A DNA stretch of 17,848 bases, taken from NCBI GenBank assembly GCA_045641505.1, contig JAZUHB010000005.1:1-17848 (forward strand). The letters are read 5' to 3'. Source of the stretch: JAZQNF01 sp045641505. Its GTDB lineage: Bacteria > Bacillota > Clostridia > Lachnospirales > Bianqueaceae. Below the pieces are notes generated by a model that was not told the DNA's origin, did not search any database, and saw only the letters and a program-made list of their open reading frames with translations. The position numbers and the translations under genes are program-made. Below are positions 13,511 through 17,848 of the stretch, in pieces (position 1 is the first letter of the stretch; each line of letters opens with the position of its first letter).

Positions 13511-14230
13511 TCACGCAAGCTCCTTCTTCATCGCGCTCATCGTGTTCAGGATCACGTCGCCGACGACCGCGGTGTCCTCGGCGGTGAAGGCCGCCGGGAA
13601 ATTGTCGGAGAAGAGGAACTGCGCGGAGGCGGGGAACTCCTCGTCCCCGGGCCAAAGCGTGAGCCGGACCGTGAGGATCGGACTGTCACTGCCGGCTTCG
13701 CCGCCGTCGCGCCCCTCCGCGACGCCGGGGCCGCAGCCCTCGCCGACGTAAATGAACGGCAGATCCCAGCTGCCTTTGCCGGCGGAGATCCCGCCAAGGC
13801 GCGCGCAGATCCGGTCGAAGGCCTGCGGGTCGCGCCCGAAGCTCCGCGCCAGGCGGCCGATGCAGCGGCCGCGGAAGTTCGCGTCGTAGACGCTGCCCCA
13901 GGGGAGCTCGCGGTAGGCCAGGAGCCGCCCGCCCGAGGGGGCCAGGGCGCCGGAGGTCACGAGCCGGAGCAGCAGGATCTGCACGTTCGGCGGGGCCGGC
14001 GTGCCGTCGTCGAAGACCGACGTCCCGCTGTCGAAAACCGGCGCGCCGCCTCCCGCCGACGTCCCGTCCGCCGTCAGAAGGCGGATCCCGCGGCCCAGCA
14101 GGGTCAGGCGGAAGGCGCCGTCACCGAAGGGTAGCCCTGCGCGCCGCGCCAGCTCCTCCGGATCCTTGCCGGCAAGCAGCTCGCGGTAGTAGCTCAGGGG
14201 CACCCCGTTTTTCTGATCGATAATTTCCAT
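13511..14230 (-). CDS. DUF3786 domain-containing protein
   Basis: The 239-residue product resembles the DUF3786 family, recognised by the late segment LTLWPGDEEFPASAQFLFSDNF followed by AEDTAVVGDVILNTM, and by the middle ELPWGSVYDANFRGRCIGRLA. It has no signal peptide and is presumably cytoplasmic. Gly-rich stretches (GISAGKGSWDLPF and GEGCGPGVAEG) interrupt the core. It begins 15 bases after the acsV stop, with GAGG 5 bases before its ATG, so it is the last gene of the operon. Proteins of this family often occur beside genes for Wood-Ljungdahl and corrinoid enzymes in anaerobes (family knowledge), and a role in corrinoid or metal-centre maintenance is a guess. No catalytic residues can be named. 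Confidence 0.75.
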   Translation of the reverse strand: MEIIDQKNGVPLSYYRELLAGKDPEELARRAGLPFGDGAFRLTLLGRGIRLLTADGTSAGGGAPVFDSGTSVFDDGTPAPPNVQILLLRLVTSGALAPSGGRLLAYRELPWGSVYDANFRGRCIGRLARSFGRDPQAFDRICARLGGISAGKGSWDLPFIYVGEGCGPGVAEGRDGGEAGSDSPILTVRLTLWPGDEEFPASAQFLFSDNFPAAFTAEDTAVVGDVILNTMSAMKKELA

Positions 14231-14245
14231 GAAAACCTCGCTTTG

Positions 14246-15913
14246 TCAGCCCTCGAAGAGGCTGCGGTCGGTGTGGGGCAGGAAGCAGGCCGCGACGAAC
14301 TCGCCCATGTAGGCGGGCTCGGTCGAGAGCTCCAGGTAGGTCATCGAGCGGCCCAGCTCGAACGCGCGCCCGCAGGCCTCCTCCGAGAGGAGCATTGCGC
14401 ACGCGCCGGTCAGCGACGAGTTGCCGATGTAGCTGAAGCGCTCGAGTGGCAGACGCGGCAGCATCCCGATGGCGATCGCCTTTTCCTTGTCGATCCCGCT
14501 GCCGATGCCGCCCGCGAGGATCACGCGGTCGATGTCCGCGACGGTCATGCCGAGCGAGCCGAGCATCGTCCGCACGGCGGAGAAGATCGCGGCCTTCGCG
14601 CGGATGAAATCGTCCACGTCGCTCTCGTCCAGCTCGATGGGCCGGCCGGTGCCGCTCTCCTCGGCGGTCGCGACCGTGAAGGCCGCGCCGTCGTATTCGT
14701 CATGGCTGATCCGGGGATTTTCGCGGATGAACCTGCCGCGCGCGTCGATCGCGCCGACGCGGTAGAGCTCGCCGATCATCGCGATCAGGCCGCTGCCGCA
14801 GAGGCCCAGGGGCTTGCCGCCGCCGATCACGGAGAGGGTCGGCGTGAGGGTCTCCGGGTCGAGCGTGCAGGCGTCGACCGCGCCGGTGGTGGCGCGCATC
14901 CCGCAGGAGATGTCGCCGCCCTCGAAGGCGGGGCCGGCGGAGCAGGCGCAGCAGAGCAGGAATTCGGAGTTGCCGAAGACCAGCTCGCCGTTCGTGCCGA
15001 GGTCGATGAAGAGGGTGTTCCCGGCGCTTTTCCAAAGGCCGGAGGCCAGCACGCCCGCGGTGATGTCGCCGCCGACGTAACTGCCGACGTTCGGCGCGAG
15101 GATCACCGGCGCGTCGGAGTCCGCGAGGCCAAGCTCGCGCGCGGTCTTCCCGTGAAGCTCCAGGAACGCGGGCACGAAGGGCTCGAGCCGGATGCTCTCG
15201 GCGTCGGTCGCGGTGAACAGGTGCTCCATCGTGGTGTTGCCCGCGATCACGAAGCGCTCGATCTCCTCCGGCGCACAGCCCGCCTCCGCGCACATCCGCG
15301 CGAGGATCGGCAGCACCGTCTCCTCCCGGACCGCCCGGCGGAGCTTCTCGCGGCCGCCCGGCCGGGACTGCTGGATGATGCGGTTGATCACGTCCGCGCC
15401 GTAGCGGATCTGGCCGTTGCCGAGGCTCGCCTTCGCGAGGACCTCGCCAGTCGAAAGCTCGAGCAGCGCCGCGGTGACGGTGGTCGTGCCGATGTCGACG
15501 GCAACGCCGAAGCGGCGCGCGCTCCCCGCGGAAAGCGGTCTCTCCCCGAGGATCTCCGCGATCTGCGCCTCGTAGCGCCGAAGCTCCTCCTCAGAGCCCA
15601 GGTCCGCCGTGCGGATGTCCTCCCTGAAGGCCGAGGCCTGGGCGGGCACCCAGAGGGTCGCGTCGGAGTTCACCGTGCTCTGGCACGCGAGCCGCCAGCC
15701 CTCCCGGAACTCCTCCCGGGACAGCCGCGGGCTGCGGGCCATCTCGACGGAGCCCGCGATCAGCTTCATCCGGCATTTGCCGCAGGTCCCGCTGCCCGCG
15801 CAGGGCGCGTCCACCGCGACGCCGGCCCGTTCCGCCAGCGCGAGCAGGTTCTCGCCCTTCTCGGCGAGGACCTTCACGTCCGGCGCGCCGTCTTGCTTGA
15901 AAATAATGATCAT
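14246..15913 (-). CDS. acsV: Corrinoid activation/regeneration protein AcsV (RACo)
   Basis: The 555-residue product is the ATP-dependent reductive activator of the corrinoid iron-sulfur protein, which returns Co(II) to the methyl-accepting Co(I) state in the Wood-Ljungdahl pathway. The N-terminus is a plant-type 2Fe-2S ferredoxin domain with Cys38, Cys44, Cys47 and Cys77 (CAGSGTCGKC plus a later Cys). From about residue 135 an ASKHA-type ATPase fold follows, with FGVAVDIGTTTVTA and a second phosphate loop FIDLGTNGEL, then CGSGLIAMIGEL and AGGIGSG. This is the DUF4445 arrangement. The start at 15913 is chosen because GAGGAG lies 4 bases before that ATG; a GTG 12 bases earlier overlaps that site. 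The gene lies 66 bases after acsB, separated by a hairpin. Related activators serve methyltransferase corrinoid proteins, but the acsB neighbour makes AcsV the best name. Confidence 0.9.
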   Translation of the reverse strand: MIIIFKQDGAPDVKVLAEKGENLLALAERAGVAVDAPCAGSGTCGKCRMKLIAGSVEMARSPRLSREEFREGWRLACQSTVNSDATLWVPAQASAFREDIRTADLGSEEELRRYEAQIAEILGERPLSAGSARRFGVAVDIGTTTVTAALLELSTGEVLAKASLGNGQIRYGADVINRIIQQSRPGGREKLRRAVREETVLPILARMCAEAGCAPEEIERFVIAGNTTMEHLFTATDAESIRLEPFVPAFLELHGKTARELGLADSDAPVILAPNVGSYVGGDITAGVLASGLWKSAGNTLFIDLGTNGELVFGNSEFLLCCACSAGPAFEGGDISCGMRATTGAVDACTLDPETLTPTLSVIGGGKPLGLCGSGLIAMIGELYRVGAIDARGRFIRENPRISHDEYDGAAFTVATAEESGTGRPIELDESDVDDFIRAKAAIFSAVRTMLGSLGMTVADIDRVILAGGIGSGIDKEKAIAIGMLPRLPLERFSYIGNSSLTGACAMLLSEEACGRAFELGRSMTYLELSTEPAYMGEFVAACFLPHTDRSLFEG

Positions 15914-15930
15914 TTCACTCCTCACGGACG

Positions 15931-15958
15931 AAGGACCGGGGCGATGACCCCGGCCCTT
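15931..15958 (-). other. Hairpin between acsB and acsV
   Basis: An 11-bp stem, 15931-15941 with 15948-15958 (AAGGGCCGGGG/CCCCGGTCCTT on the - strand, one G-U pair), closes a 6-base loop. No T run follows on the coding strand, so it is more likely an mRNA stabiliser or processing site that sets acsB above acsV than a full terminator. Confidence 0.6.
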
Positions 15959-15979
15959 CTTCTTGCGGATTTTTTCGGT

Positions 15980-17848
15980 TTACATGATGGGATCCATGCC
16001 GAGAACCGGGTGGCCCTTCTCGGCGAGGAAGTTCACGAGCTCCTCCGGATCGGTGGTGACGGTCTCGTCGGCGATCATGTCGGTGAAGTTCTCGATGCCC
16101 AGGAGCTCCTTCGCGGTCTTGTCGAGGCGGGCGCGCAGGTCCTCCTTCAGTTCCTTCGGCATCCAGACGATGCGGGCGATGCCGCCCTCGGCGCTGATGA
16201 ACTTCTTGGAGGCGATGAAGTGACGGCCGTGGCCCATGAAGCCCGGGGTCTGCACGCCGCCGCCGGTCATGGAGGCCAGCTCGCCGAAGGTCATGCCGGT
16301 GGGGGTCATGCCGGCGTACTCACGGTTGACGACCACGACGCCGTTGGAGCAGGGCTCGATGCCGCAGATGCACTCGAAGCAGCCGCAGCTGGTCATCGGG
16401 CTCTCGATCAGGGAGTAGAGGGTGACGTTGTCGACCGCGCCGTGGGTGGCCTCGGCGACGCTCTTGTTGACGGAGCCGTATGCGCCGAGCCGCTCGTCGA
16501 TCAGGTCTTCCTTCTTGATGGGCTGGTTGGGGCCGGTGGGCGTCAGCTCGTAGGAGGCCTTCGCGTCGAGCCAGGACACTGCGCCGCAGAGGCCGAGACG
16601 CTCGGGCGTGACCACGCAGCAGTGCGCGGGCGCGAAGCTCTGGCAGAGGATGCAGGTGTAGAAGGTGTCGACGCTCTCGTCGGTCAGGGACGCGAGACGG
16701 TCGTCGCGGTAGCGGTAGCGGGGCATGGCGGTGTCGGCCAGGATGCGCTCGACCTCGGCCTTATCGGTGACGAAGGTCACCTGGCACTTGTCGACGACGT
16801 TGCCGAAGTCCTGCATGATCATCGAGTAGATGACCTCGCCGAGGTCGTTGAGGCGCAGGCCTCTCGCCCAGCTGTCCTTGCTGATGCGGATGCGGAAGAG
16901 GTTGCGCTGACCGGTGTGCATCATGCCCTCGATGTAGTTGAACCAGGAGTGGATCTTGCGCTCGATGACGGGCTCGAAGTCGGGCTGCATCTTCGCGCCG
17001 GCCACGTCCACGAGGGTCGCGAGCGGCATGCGGATGAGCGCGTCGGCGGTCTCGGGGACCGCGGGGCCCACGACGGTGATCTTGTGGTCCTCGACCTCTT
17101 CGGGCTGCTTCATGGTCAGCAGCTCGCAAGTGGGGTTATGGTCGGAATCGAACTCGACGTAGCAGTCGGGCTTGCGGATGATCTCACCCTCGAACGCGGC
17201 CGCGAAGCCGACGGGCAGGGAGACGGCCTTGGCCTTGACCTTGATCCCGCGGAGCTCCAGGGAGGTCTTCGCGGTCTGGCTGTGGTCGCAGACGGAGACC
17301 AGCGCGCCGGGCACCTGGTTCTCGGCCAGGTCGATGTCGACGATCACGGGGAAGCCCAGCGCGATGGCGCCGGCGCCCGCGGAGACGGTCACGGCGTCGA
17401 TGGGGCCGAAGGTGTTCACGAACGCGGGGATGCGCTCCTTGGTGTACTTCAGCAGGCCGCCCAGATCGCCGGGCTCCAGCGCGCCGAAGATGAGCGCCGC
17501 GCGGACGGCGACGGTGACGACGTGGATCACGGCGGTCACGTCATGGCCCAGCGGCACCACACGGTAGTCGAGGCCGAGCTTCACGCCCTGCTCCGCGACC
17601 TGCTCGATCACGTCGCCGACGAGGAAGCTCATGATACCCTTGTCCTGATAATCACGGACGGTCGCCGCGACGGTCGCGGGATCCTCCGCCTTGCCGAGCA
17701 CGACGGCCACGCCGGGGATGTCGCCGGTGACCAGCGGGACACCGAGGGAACGGATGATGGGGTCCGGTACGAAACCGATGCCGGATTCATTGGCATAGGG
17801 ATCCGCGTTGTCCACATACTTGAGGCCTTCCAGGATCTCCGCACCGAC
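15980..17848 (-). CDS. acsB: Acetyl-CoA synthase, AcsB (5' end outside window)
   Basis: The 622 visible residues belong to acetyl-CoA synthase, which joins CO, a methyl group from the corrinoid iron-sulfur protein and CoA to make acetyl-CoA at the nickel-iron A-cluster. Counting from the codon at 17815, the cluster ligands are Cys388, Cys391, Cys400 and Cys410 (CILCQSFAPAHCCV plus LGLCG), and the distal-nickel Cys477-Gly478-Cys479 motif. Adding 118 gives the Moorella thermoacetica numbers 506, 509, 518, 528, 595 and 597, and the total comes to 729 residues as in that enzyme. About 107 N-terminal residues are therefore missing. The codon at 17815 is GTG and is not the start, because the frame continues to the window edge as VGAEILEGLKY. 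The gene heads at least a three-gene - strand operon with acsV and DUF3786. Confidence 0.96.
   Translation of the reverse strand, partial: VGAEILEGLKYVDNADPYANESGIGFVPDPIIRSLGVPLVTGDIPGVAVVLGKAEDPATVAATVRDYQDKGIMSFLVGDVIEQVAEQGVKLGLDYRVVPLGHDVTAVIHVVTVAVRAALIFGALEPGDLGGLLKYTKERIPAFVNTFGPIDAVTVSAGAGAIALGFPVIVDIDLAENQVPGALVSVCDHSQTAKTSLELRGIKVKAKAVSLPVGFAAAFEGEIIRKPDCYVEFDSDHNPTCELLTMKQPEEVEDHKITVVGPAVPETADALIRMPLATLVDVAGAKMQPDFEPVIERKIHSWFNYIEGMMHTGQRNLFRIRISKDSWARGLRLNDLGEVIYSMIMQDFGNVVDKCQVTFVTDKAEVERILADTAMPRYRYRDDRLASLTDESVDTFYTCILCQSFAPAHCCVVTPERLGLCGAVSWLDAKASYELTPTGPNQPIKKEDLIDERLGAYGSVNKSVAEATHGAVDNVTLYSLIESPMTSCGCFECICGIEPCSNGVVVVNREYAGMTPTGMTFGELASMTGGGVQTPGFMGHGRHFIASKKFISAEGGIARIVWMPKELKEDLRARLDKTAKELLGIENFTDMIADETVTTDPEELVNFLAEKGHPVLGMDPIM

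Noticed and set aside
13391..14134. 247-residue + strand frame opposite the DUF3786 gene
   Set aside because: Starts inside the operon terminator region, has no ribosome site, and the - strand gene has family features and operon context.

Overview
The window looks like part of a chromosome from a GC-rich anaerobic bacterium of the Clostridia (Firmicutes/Bacillota), probably a gut or rumen acetogen or carbon-monoxide-dehydrogenase-bearing relative. The grounds are: genes for acetyl-CoA synthase and its corrinoid-protein activator, a CooT-type nickel protein, a PyrR-type attenuator before a uracil permease, a surface peptidase with a sortase-like tail, and strong Shine-Dalgarno sites. Assignment to a genus is not possible from the sequence alone.

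Layout. (1) 1-7130, all on the + strand: the 3' end of an L-fucose-isomerase-family gene; an AT-rich 434-base gap with a candidate promoter and folded leader; a small exported protein; a coupled pair of CobW/COG0523 metal GTPases, the first with a striking His/Asp/Cys repeat; a lipoprotein cyclophilin coupled to trmO; an XRE regulator; and a uracil permease behind a complete pyrimidine attenuator. (2) 7131-7803: a convergent gap holding a seven-unit, 63-64-bp-period hairpin array. (3) 10989-7804, - strand: a large M14 carboxypeptidase-like surface protein. (4) 11195-12891, + strand: a SAM methyltransferase coupled to cooT, then an AT-rich YcxB-like membrane protein. (5) 12892-13510: a second convergent gap with a second hairpin array, also of 62-63-bp period but with a different stem sequence. 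(6) 17848-13511, - strand: acsB (cut by the window edge), acsV and a DUF3786 gene, in one operon ended by a terminator.

How the parts fit. AcsB needs nickel in its A-cluster and works with the corrinoid iron-sulfur protein that AcsV reactivates. CooT, and possibly the methyltransferase coupled to it, would serve nickel supply to the same pathway. The His-rich CobW pair is a likely metal-handling module, although its metal (zinc, nickel or cobalt) cannot be read from sequence.

The most unusual content is the pair of hairpin arrays. Both sit in the only two convergent junctions of the window, inside facing terminators. Both have the same ~63-bp period (six turns of B-DNA) and the same outer-stem plus inner-stem layout, with different stem sequences. 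Compensatory base changes occur in array 1, and a closely similar inner segment occurs in both arrays. They look like members of one repeat family that is not CRISPR and not protein-coding.
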